30,407 nt of DNA from Ophioceras dolichostomum. Lineage: Eukaryota; Ascomycota; Sordariomycetes; Magnaporthales; Ophioceraceae. Positions within the stretch are counted from its first letter, which is position 1, and each line of letters starts with the position of its first letter. Below, piece after piece: positions 9,353 to 18,289 of this stretch. The DNA is taken from assembly GCA_003049485.1 (NCBI GenBank), contig PYST01000417.1, forward strand, positions 338-30,744, in the 5' to 3' direction. The notes beneath the pieces are model-generated. The model did not search any database. It worked only from the letters and a program-made list of their open reading frames with translations, and had not been told where the DNA came from. Both the position numbers and the translations under genes were made by a program.

Positions 9353-10404
9353 GTTGATGATTGCCGGAATTCAAGTGCTGTGGGATCAGGTTGAAGCGCA
9401 CGCGGCACGGAGGGAAGTGGTAGTGGGCTACGCAGTGCCAAGATCCAAGAAGGCAGCAATAGGTGGTAGGTACGGCGGTCGAAAGAAACACAAAGTGCTG
9501 CCGGATGAGAAGAAGTGAGAAGGTTCGTGGCAGGAAATGAGGCAGGCGAGGTAGATAGCACAGGATTCGAGATCCGAAGAAAAAATCTCAATATTCATCC
9601 ATGCCAGCGCCTTCCGAGCTCTCACAGTTACTAGGCAACCATGCGACCTCTCCCCTCTGCCGCGCATCAAAGGAGCCTTGTAAATTCACTGCCTGCAGGG
9701 TGGTTGTTTGGTACGCGCCCCTGCGTGGTGCGTGTGATTTGACCCAAGCCTAGCCCATTTAGGAACTCGCAATCTTCCAAGAGATTTTGCACTGTGCACT
9801 GTGCTGCTGCCAAATCACCCTTGCGCTACCTGCAACACATTTGACTGTTAAGCTTGGAATAGAAAGCTAAATTACAAACAGACATCAAAACAAGCACTCA
9901 CCCTTTAGATAGCAGTTCGGATTGGAGATAGTGATTAGGGCTTAGAACTGGTTTCGTTTTGTAGATTGTAATAGCGCGCGGTTATGTTAAGCGCTTTATT
10001 GCAAAACTTATATTATCGATATTTTGGGCCAGCTATCGGAAACGCAGCATGTTACGAGCGGAACAAAAAGTGAAATTGCCTGAAGAAATCTGGACAACTG
10101 CAAATTCGAACAAAACCAACGCAACACATAGCGCCGGGTAACTTCCTGTCCTTTCCTCATCCCGCCCATCGCGGCGTCCACATTTGTAACTATTTACGAA
10201 AGAGGTGGACCATAGTCCCTCAAACTCGCGCCAGACGATTTGGTTAAATGGCAAAAACATCAGCTGGAACTTGACCTTGTCCGCGTCAGTCATCCTGGGT
10301 GGAAACGAAGCAACCTTGGCACTGGGTAAATGGTGCGGCGTAGCAGCGTATTACTAACCTCGCGAGGTTTCCCTCAGCCTCGTTTGAGGCCTGTTCTCTC
10401 CCTT
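9353..10404. other. intergenic region between the tandem paralogues
   Basis: The stretch holds the 3' flank of paralogue B and the presumed promoter of paralogue A. It is AT-rich around 9840-10040. Short frames such as 10033-10293 (-) show no recognisable features. Confidence 0.6.
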
Positions 10405-12975
10405 TCACGCCTCGTCCGTCATGTCCGTGACGTGAGCCTGGAACGAGCGCCGTTCGTAAAGCGGGCTGACGCCATGCTGAGAGAGAGACGGGCGAGGGCC
10501 AGCCGCATTGATGCTGTTCGAATAGGCTCGCTCGCCGTGGGTAGCCGGGGTGCCTCTGGCGACGTTGCTGTTCACGGACTGGGGCCGCCGGGCTGGCCCG
10601 AATAGGCGGCTGGACGTGTGGGAGGACGGTGATGCTCTGGCCTTGGCTGACGAGGCCGCGGTGGCTCCGGCTTCTGCGGCGTTGGCCGCGGATTGGTCCG
10701 CGACGGAGGCGGCTGCTGATGCTCGGTAGGCCTGGCCCAGATTTACTGGCGCCGGCGCCGGAGGCGTGGCCGGACGCGGATGCTCGGGGCGCTTTGTGTG
10801 AACGTTGGCGTTGACACCGATCCGCACCCCGGTTCCGTCTCCCGCCGCCGACGCGATAGAGGGGAACTGGTGGTCGACGTTGGCCGGAGGAACGGGCCGG
10901 TCCCGCTCGTCTCCTTTGCAGAGGTCTCTACCCATGGCGATATTATGCTCGGGGATGGGACTCCTACCGCCGACGGGGGTCGCGTTGTATAAGTCGACGG
11001 ACTCCTCTCTGGTGCCTGACTCGAAGATGCGCCCCAATCCACTAGCGGGGGTTGGAGGAGTGTGGTTCACCGTGCTGGAACCCCTGGTGCAGGGGCGCTT
11101 CGTCGGCGTAACGGCAGAAGAGACTGACCTACCGTCGACCATGTTAACGTCGACGTCAATACTGGCGTCGTTGATGTCTTCGTCCTCACGGGGGTCGTAG
11201 TCGGAATCGACGTCGTCGTCGACGTCACTTAGCATGGAGTCGGAGTCGTCGATGTCAATTAGCATGGAGTCGGAGTCGTCGTTATGATGGCTCCTGGACG
11301 CTTCCTCGGCAGCGGACGCTGGGATGAACGCTACGGTTAGTAGAGGGATCTAGACGGGTAAGCACGCGGGGGTAGGGATGTACTGCACTGGCTTGCTGCT
11401 TCTACGGTCGACGAAATGGGCATGTGTCATAGGCTGGTATGCGGGCATAAGGGGGAAGCGAACCTTGCTGCTGCTGCGCGGAGAGGAGACCCCTCTTCAC
11501 GAGTCCGGCCGCAAAGATCGTGGCTGTCTTTTCGCCCACCAGCGGAGGGTGCTCGGAGCCAAACTCCGCGATGTCGTTGGCCTTAGCCCAAACCAATGCG
11601 TTTTGCCAGGGAAAAGGAATAGGACCTGCGGCGGGCACTGTGAAAGGTTGGTCGAAAAGAAGCATCGGGAATCGGCGACGTGGCGAGGTGCGGTACTCCG
11701 TCCGCCATGAAAGTGATCCGTCTCCGTCGTGGTTGAGGATGCAGTGATTGGGTATGTTGCGGTTGGAGCACCAGCTCGTGTCCTTGAAGTTGCCATTCAT
11801 GGCGATAGAGGCGAGGGAGCCAACGGGGATACGTACTCCCGCGTACCAGGTTCTTCTGTTATTCCGCTTCGTGATGTCGAACCAGACGGCGCACACCTCG
11901 CCGACCGGCGGATCCCACTGGCCGTCGCTGGCCTTGGGCCTCTTTTTGATCTTTCTGATAGTCGGTTGGGACCTGCGCGCTGTCTTTGCGTTTGCTGCCT
12001 TCCGCTTCGCTACTCGGCCGTTAAGAATGGAGCTCGTTGGGTCGTTCCTCTCGGGGACGGGCCTCTCGGGGACAGGCCTCTTGGGGGCGTGCTTGCTTGC
12101 ACCCTGCTCCTCGTCGCGAGGGAGACCCCCACTGTTCGGGACATAGTTATTTGCCCGGCGTGTTATGAACGCTTGATTGTTCTTCTGCATCAACTCTTCG
12201 GTGCAGTTGAGGACCCGGATGCGGAACGGGGCCAGATTCTTGTTCGTGGCTTTCTTGCTCGTCCCGCCATGAACCGGACGGCGGTTATGATTAGCGACTG
12301 ATGCCCTGGGGCGTTCGGGGAAGCACACGTCCTCACCGTCGAGGCATTCTCGACATCGGAAGATAAACCATTGCCCATCCCCATCCTTATTGTCGATCCA
12401 ATCAAACGGCGTCCCCTGGTTGTACACGTCATCAAACTCAATGGTATTCACGCCGATTGGAACCCGGATCGGAACTTGCTCCTCCAAATCATCAGTCTGA
12501 TGAGCTGCGGGCGGGTGATGGGGAAGATTTGTGCGGCGGATATTCCGATCGTCAAAATTTCCGTTAGATTCGTCTTCTTGAACGGGGCTGTGGTTGAGGC
12601 GGTCTTCGGCGCCCGTGGCGTCGATGTCCATGGAGGGTGGTGCCTCCTACGATACAGTAAAGAAGTGATTAGCGTACGAGGCATGCTAGAAAAAGGACTC
12701 ATTAAATTGCAAGGGCTCAATGGTTGACTTACATCTTCACGTCTTCGCCGAATGTCCGGCGGTGCCGGTGTGGCCGTCGCATCACCCCACCTCCTTTTCA
12801 TGTTCTCCTCGAGCCGACTCGCTTCCTCCTGCAGAATACGTGCCCTTTCCTGCAACCGGGCTACCTCTGTAGCTTCGTGCTCCGCCTCCTCCACAGCTCT
12901 GTCCCTTCTCGCCAACTCGTCCCTCACGCGCTCGCGACTGGCTTTAAGCCGGTCGACAATGTCGTGGGCCGACAT
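10405..12975 (-). CDS. uncharacterised fungal protein, CCHH zinc-finger-like paralogue B (3 exons, 783 aa)
   Basis: The exons are 12975-12733, 12646-11464 and 11330-10405. The introns are 86 bp (GTAAGT, phase 0) and 133 bp (unusual GTTCGC donor, TACTAAC branch site, phase 1). Both intron positions and phases match paralogue A. I chose the ATG at 12975 (GCAGCCATGTCG) because the longer upstream frame has only a TTG. Residues 1-63 are a coiled coil with RDELARRDRAVEEAEHEA. Module 1, about 149-250, starts IEFDDVYNQGTPFDWI and contains WFIFRC with Cys179, Cys182, His201 and His207 (C-x2-C-x18-H-x5-H). A strongly basic linker holds GRVAKRK and RKIKKRPK. Module 2, about 322-416, includes TWYAGVRIPVGSL and RRRFPMLLFD. 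The tail opens with an Asp/Ser-rich acidic region built partly on a 30-bp duplication, and it keeps FGPARR. It is clearly homologous to paralogue A by order and motifs. Its function is unknown. Confidence 0.78.
11221..11280. repeat. 30-bp tandem duplication in the acidic tail of paralogue B
   Basis: Units 11221-11250 and 11251-11280 match at 28 of 30 bases. On the coding strand they specify DDSDSMLIDI and DDSDSMLSDV. The period is a multiple of three, so the duplication lengthens the acidic tract without breaking the frame. Confidence 0.93.
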
Positions 12976-14715
12976 GGCTGCCTTCTTCGAAAGAGTCTGG
13001 AAGCAGCTCCGCGATCGCGTTCCTTGTAGGAGGGCGGGCAAGTTGGTAGAGCGGAATTAAACAGGGCAGCAATGAATGGGTGAAAGTAAGGATGATTATG
13101 AACAAGCGACAAAAATCGTTCCTGAAACCTATGTCTCAGTTGCAATCGGTTGCGAGTGGACTGACTTTGGAGGCTGGTGGGCAGAATGCGGCGTTGTGAT
13201 GCTGGACGAGAAAGAGGGAACAAGAGTAGGTGATATACTCGCACCGTATGGGAAGAGAGCGTGTTCAACAGAGCAGGCATCAACCTCACTTACCTGGGTA
13301 CGTAGGTAGGTACATGTAGGTACCTTAGGTCCCCAGCGCTGGACAGAGCCCTACTGACGGGCAGATGAACAAAAGGCCAAAGACCTAAGGATGGGCCGGG
13401 AGGATGAAGGAGGTTGGGGGAGGGGACGGACATCACTTCCGGGAGCAACTGCTAGCACGAAGGCAAGGAAGGAGGAGCCTTCCAGCCCTGACACCCAACG
13501 AAAAGAGGAAGATAGCCTAACTTCATGCAAGCACCCCACCAGGCCAATCCGGTGCGCCACTGTGTGCCAACCATATATTGAATGCAATCACCCGTCTGAG
13601 ACGCTGAGCATTGCCTGACTATGACGAAAAGCTCGCAACTGCACGTTGTGAAACGGTAAACCGGTTCCGCGATAGGGATGGAGAAGGGAGCAGCGTGAAA
13701 GTGGGTGGAGCCGTGGCTGCCAGCCAGCTTGCGCTGCTGGACAGACTTTGGCCAACATGTACGGAAAGATTTTGCACTCACTTAAAATAGAAGAAGGCAT
13801 CCACGACACAGTATGTAAATAAACCTAATTTTTTTTCAACTTTCTTCCCACCTCCTCGAATACCAAACAGGAAAAATGTGAGTGTTGTTGGCATAAAACA
13901 CAAATAAAAGTATAATAAATAAATTGCAGTTGGCACTGTGGACGACAGGGAAAGGTGTGAGTGGAGCTGCTTGGTTGCCTGCTCGCCCACCCCTGCACGG
14001 CGGAAAAAAATCAACCACTTCCCGTTGGGATACACAGAGGCAAAAAAGATAAAGGGAACATGAAAAATGCATGCATCATACGAAGAAGGGATCAAAGCGC
14101 AGCCCGTCACAATCCTATCACAATCGATCCTGCCGGTAAAGGAACTCAGTCCGCTGCTTTGCAGCTAACGCACCTACCCAACTGACTCTCTAGCCTTCTT
14201 GGTCCTCCTATTTTCCTATGTCCTCCCTTCTTTCCCCTCCCTCTCTTCCGTTTGCTCTCCCCTCACCCGGTGCCCGAGCTGTCCTGTTTCTCTAAAGGTA
14301 AAGTTTCATTCTTTTGCCCAATACGTTTCCTTTCACTGTGGGGGAGCCGGGTGCCGTTCCTGAGCCCTGGTCAGCCTGGTTAGAAACCCAGGTACCTAGC
14401 CAAAACAATCATGCTACCTAATCACCTTCCACTCTCGTTCTGCACGCCATGTCAAACATAGTAGAAGCCCAGCGAGATTGAAATGAAATTGCTAGGAGAG
14501 CCAAAATACAAGGAAACTGCATAATCGACATCATTCAATCTTTCTCTCGTCGGATCACACCATTCGTTACCATCTTGTGTCGGTTTCTGGTCACCCTTTT
14601 GTTGTGCACTGCCCTGTCTACTAGACTGTCTGCCCTGTAACCTCGTCCACGTAGCCGTATCCACTTTCTCCGTGCCCACCCAGTCCTATCTTCTTCTCAA
14701 CATGCTACCACCCAG
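12976..14715. other. intergenic, no supported gene
   Basis: This 1.7-kb stretch lies upstream of paralogue B. It has an AT-rich segment at 13830-13930, a nearly pure pyrimidine run at about 14190-14300 resembling a fungal core-promoter CT tract but with no recognised plus-strand gene after it, and palindromic GGTACCTA-type motifs at 13291-13330 and 14391-14398. Confidence 0.55.
13291..13330. repeat. cluster of degenerate CCTAGGTACC-type palindromic motifs
   Basis: Overlapping GGTA/TACC words alternate across 40 bp. Similar words recur at 14391-14398 and 16339-16359. Such short palindromes are common in Sordariomycete intergenic DNA; no role can be assigned. Confidence 0.5.
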
Positions 14716-15171
14716 CTACCTGCAAGCCACCACTATCACATCTGCTGTCCACGGGCGGGTCAGCATTTCGACTTTCGTCCGTGTCTTGGCTGGGGAGTCA
14801 GCATGCAGCGCCTCAACCCTGTTGGGGTTTGCGGAAGGGGTGGAGTTCGTCTCGTTCGCGTTCACTGACTCACCTTCCCCTGCTCCACATGTTGGCTTCC
14901 CATTCCATGGTGGAACGCGCCAATTACCTCCGCTGTAGCTGATGGGCCGGCTACTCGCCGACACGGTCGTGCGGTTCGCAGGGCTGTGGCCCAGGGGAGT
15001 TGGAGTTGCCTGGGGCGGACGACTGCTAGACGGGCGTGGACTGGCAGGGACCTCATAGATGTCTGCCAGAGGAAGAGGGTGAGTACCAGCGATCACTGGG
15101 CGAGCTGGCAACTGGTGCAGGTTGTGGCTAGCCGCGACGCCTGCTGTGGTGGTTGGAGAGGCAGGCCTCAT
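14716..15171 (-). CDS. hypothetical Ser/Pro/Thr-rich disordered protein or exon (at least 151 aa)
   Basis: I do not recognise this protein. The frame is rich in Ser, Pro, Thr and Ala (SSSRPPQATPTPLGHSPANR) with a less biased block, SGGNWRVPPWNGKPTCGAG. It remains open upstream of the first ATG to about 15345 with the same composition (SSSSGSAADSTPARQDQSQ), so it may be the 3' exon of a spliced gene, with an acceptor near 15297 (CACAAG). No signal peptide, membrane segment or domain is visible. The GNAT-like start at 15625 lies just upstream on the same strand, but joining them would give a domainless tail and is unsupported. It may also be a chance open frame in GC-rich DNA. Confidence 0.3.
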   Translation of the reverse strand: MRPASPTTTAGVAASHNLHQLPARPVIAGTHPLPLADIYEVPASPRPSSSRPPQATPTPLGHSPANRTTVSASSRPISYSGGNWRVPPWNGKPTCGAGEGESVNANETNSTPSANPNRVEALHADSPAKTRTKVEMLTRPWTADVIVVACR

Positions 15172-15348
15172 GCTGCTGCTGGCCGTCTGGCTCTGGTCCT
15201 GTCGAGCGGGTGTGGAATCCGCGGCGCTGCCACTGCTGGAGCTCCCGGCACCAGTGCTGGCGTCCTGAAGAGTGGGCGAGGCATAAGCATCTTGTGACGC
15301 GTAGAATAGCCACGTACAAAAGAAAAGAGAGAGCGTTGTGTATTAGCT

Positions 15349-15377
15349 AGGTGCGCTCCTTCTGGAAGGGCGCACCT
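15349..15377. repeat. 12-bp stem hairpin with one bulge and a 4-nt loop
   Basis: AGGTGCGC-T-CCTT (15349-15361) pairs with AAGGGCGCACCT (15366-15377) around CTGG, leaving one unpaired T at 15357. It lies just past the stop of the GNAT fragment. It may be a miniature-element end or a transcript hairpin. Confidence 0.7.
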
Positions 15378-15385
15378 CTACCTAT

Positions 15386-15625
15386 TTAATTACAAAGGAG
15401 ACTGGTAAAACGAGCGTGACTAAGCGTGGTCTCACGCTCACTATCATCACGTGCTTGCACGCGTGACAAGTATTCCTTCGGGTATTTCAATCGCAACGGA
15501 AAGCAATATTGAACGAAAGGCTCCTCGGTACAGCTTTCGATATGAATATGAGTTAGAGCATCCAGGTCACGAGCGGTAGCTGAGCGAAGTGTGAAGCCCC
15601 CGCGAAGGAGAAGAGGTTCTGTCAT
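15386..15625 (-). pseudogene. N-terminal fragment of a fungal GNAT-family N-acetyltransferase
   Basis: The first 50 or so residues (GGFTLRSATARDLDALTHIH, then TEEPFVQYCFPLRLKYP) match the opening beta1-alpha1 segment of fungal GNAT acetyltransferases. These transfer acetyl from acetyl-CoA to amines. After about residue 52 the similarity stops, and the frame ends at 80 residues instead of the usual 200 or more. The acetyl-CoA-binding Q/R-x-x-G-x-G/A motif is not found in any frame downstream. No plausible exon chain restores it, although a weak GT at the divergence point leaves a small chance of an unrecognised intron. The break falls next to several inverted repeats, suggesting loss by insertion or rearrangement. 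The family call rests on remembered motifs and is moderate. Confidence 0.5.
15412..15439. repeat. 8-bp inverted repeat inside the GNAT fragment
   Basis: GAGCGTGA (15412-15419) and TCACGCTC (15432-15439) are perfect reverse complements 12 nt apart. They fall in the part of the frame where GNAT similarity has been lost. Confidence 0.6.
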
Positions 15626-15730
15626 AATGAAGTAGTCTTGGGAGGGGTTTCATGGCCAAGGGAAAAAAACAACTTGAACTGTAAGTGAGTTGGCAGCGTG
15701 CAGTAGAATTGGGGCTGACGGTTGAACCAC

Positions 15731-15752
15731 TGGGTGCACCTTTCTGCACCCA
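15731..15752. repeat. 8-bp perfect inverted repeat, 6-nt loop
   Basis: TGGGTGCA and TGCACCCA flank CCTTTC about 110 bp upstream of the GNAT-like ATG. It could be a regulatory palindrome or a chance structure. Confidence 0.6.
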
Positions 15753-16699
15753 TGAGGAACTAGTTGCCTCAGTCATCAAGGCATCCACCTCCAACAGACC
15801 TCAGGTCACGTGGACCCTCAGGAGTCGCCTACAAAAGCACTCCCTCCGGCCCACGCGTAGACTAGCTTTTTCTCTTCCTCGTACATCATCAGAATCAACA
15901 GATTGGTTTACCACACGCGTGTCTTTTCCAATTGGAACCCTGGCCTTCCAACACTGACCTATTTATGAACTGCCCAGTGCTATCCAACACGAGCCTGGAA
16001 GTTACCCCGAGAATCAAATCGGGCGTGTTGCCCGGCTTATGCGCGATGCAAGCGGATCGACCCATTGCCATGTCGAGCCTAGCGTGGTCGTCCTCGCTCC
16101 CAAAGAGGGTCTCGGGCGAGCGTAGGCGTCCACGCCCGACTTTCTGCAGCATTCGTTCGGAGCTGTTGATGCGTTAGTCGGGCATAGGGTCCAGGATACT
16201 CCGAATACTAGAAACAGGACGCGGGAACCGGGACAGCTGAGCTGGCCAGCCCAGAGAGGCTTGCAAAGGAGGGGATGGTCTACCTGGTAGTTTGCCTCGC
16301 TTCTCCAATCCCAATCGGAGAGAACTTTGCCACGCTTACTACCTAGGTACCTACCTAGGCAATTACCTTTACAGCCCTTGTTGGACGTATATCGATGTTG
16401 GCAACCGTAACACTAACCCTATAATCGAGAACATGCACCCATAAGCTGTTGTTGCGTATCCAGTGCAGATCGTAAAATGAGCATACAAACCCAAACCGGT
16501 AAACGCAAGACCTGTATAGATGGGAGCTGCAAGAAGAAATCAGTCTCTGTCACAACAGCTGAGGGTACAATGCTCAATAGAATACGAAAGGAAACAAAAG
16601 AAAGGGGGTCCAGCCTGGGGACACCATCGTCATCATCATCCCATCCTCATCAACGACATCGATCCCGCCCCACAACCATCTCTCCCTCTACTCCACACC
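15753..16699. other. intergenic, no supported gene
   Basis: The stretch lies between the GNAT fragment and the 3' end of the GH71 gene. It contains the ACCTAGGTACCTACCTAGG palindrome cluster at 16341-16359. Short frames on both strands show no recognisable protein. Confidence 0.55.
16339..16359. repeat. nested CCTAGG/GGTACC palindromes
   Basis: Two CCTAGG hexamers flank one GGTACC within 21 bp. It is the clearest copy of the dispersed palindromic motif in this window. Confidence 0.7.
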
Positions 16700-18289
16700 T
16701 TATTCCGAAGCTCCCACCCAAGCGTTCCAGTTCACAAATCCCTCCGGGCAGCTGCTCGCAATAGGCTTGCCCTTGACCTCCGCCACCGCCTTGCCACCAC
16801 GCGCGACCGAAACCACCACGTCGCCGGTCCTTCCACCGAACGGCACGCTACCGTGGTACATCCCCGAGCCACCGCCAGGCGCGCTCTCCCACTTCGCATC
16901 CGCAACCGCCTGCCCCCCAATCGTCACGCTGACCGTTGCCTCAGACCCCAGCAGCGCCGAGAAGAACACGCGGTCCTCCAGCACCTTCGCCGCCTCCGTG
17001 ACCGTCTGCCCGTGACCCGCGTCATTGCCCGTCGTGCCGCCCGCGTCGCACCCCGCAGCCAGCTTCTCGCCAGGAGTGAGCTTGTACCAGATCGTGAGCC
17101 CTTCCTCCTCGGCAGACACGGGGCCCGCAGCAGCAGACACCTGGCGGGGCGCGAACCTGTTCATCTTCGCCGCCGCCGCCGTCGTGGTGGTGGACTGTGC
17201 CGCAGAACCAGACCCAGAAGGAGCAGGCTTCGTCGAGTTACCCCCCGCGCTGCCGCCGCCACCACCAGCGCCGCCCTTGTACTGCTTGATCAGCCATGGC
17301 AGGAACTTGCGCCACCCGTCGTGCGGCATGTCCTTGACGTAATTGATGGGCGCCTTCCCGCTCTGGAACAGCCCGAACCCGGTCTCGCGCACGGGGCCGA
17401 CGTAGTGCGACTCGCCGTAGTCGTTCCACGTGATGATCTCCACCAGGTCGGGCTGCAGCGCCAGCACCTGCTGCCAGCGGTCGAACCATAGGTCATCGCC
17501 GCGCCACACCCAGTTCTTGCTCCAGCCGGGCAGGTTTGTGTAGAACCACGGCGACACGGCCATCATGTACGGCTTTCCGCCCAGCGCAGAAACGTACTTC
17601 TCGTCCGCCGCGGTCGTCATGTCGCTGGCCCCATCAGGCCACGCGCCCCAGTTGAACAGCCCGTCGACGCCCGCGACGCCCGCGGCCTTCGACGCCTCCA
17701 TCGAGCTCCAGTCCGGCACGAAGAAGCAGTCCGTCTGCGACTTGATGCCCGCCCAGTCGCCGGAGTTGTCGACGCCCTCGAAGGTGGAGACGAGCGGCTT
17801 CCCGTCCTGCTTGTAGTACGACGCCGAGACCTTGTACTTGTTGACGAGCTCGACGACCTTGGCCGCCGGCCATGCGCCCGTCGCGAGGTAGTCGAACGAG
17901 AAGAACATGCCGAACTTGGCGGCCTCGGCTGCCTTGAAGCCCATCTCGATCGCGGCGGGGGTGGCGCCGTCGCCCGCGGCGATGTTGAGCGCGAAGGCAT
18001 CGATGCCGGACTGCTGGGCTAGCTTGATGTCGTCGGCCCAGTCGCTGTCTTTGTAGTCCCCGACGTTGCCGACCTATTGTTGTGGCGGTAGGAGAGTTAG
18101 AGATTTCCCGCCCATTGTTTAGCAAATTGCACCGGGAGTAGGTAGGGAAGCACTCAGGGGTAGGTAGTACTAATGTTTGGTCGCGCGACATACCATGAAA
18201 TGCGCGAAGACCGCCTTCGCGTCAACCATCGTCTGGCCCGCGAGGGCCGCGAGCACCGGCAGGAGTCGCGAAAAATATGACGACTTCAT
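16700..18289 (-). CDS. GH71 endo-1,3-alpha-glucanase (mutanase), secreted (2 exons, 489 aa)
   Basis: The exons are 18289-18194 and 18073-16700, with a 120-bp phase-0 intron (donor GTATGT, acceptor AACAATAG). Splicing joins KAVFAHFM to VGNVGDY, the hallmark start of GH71 enzymes, which cleave alpha-1,3-glucan of fungal walls. They act in wall remodelling, spore separation or attack on other fungi. A signal peptide spans about residues 1-24 and ends near DAKA. The catalytic domain runs to about 298 and carries TWNDYGESHYVG with Asp250 and Glu253, the conserved acidic pair. A Gly/Ser/Thr/Ala linker (about 299-335, including a GGGGG run) leads to a C-terminal beta-rich accessory region (about 350-489) ending in FVNWNAWVG, common in fungal GH71 proteins. 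The length and motifs look intact. The start codon is the first ATG of the signal peptide. Confidence 0.93.

Noticed and set aside
8614..9357. 247-aa plus-strand frame
   Set aside because: It is antisense to exons 1-2 of paralogue A; the sense frame is supported by matching intron phases in paralogue B.
16520..17491. 323-aa open frame on the plus strand
   Set aside because: It is antisense to the GH71 gene, Arg/His/Pro-rich as expected of a GC-rich shadow, with no domain.
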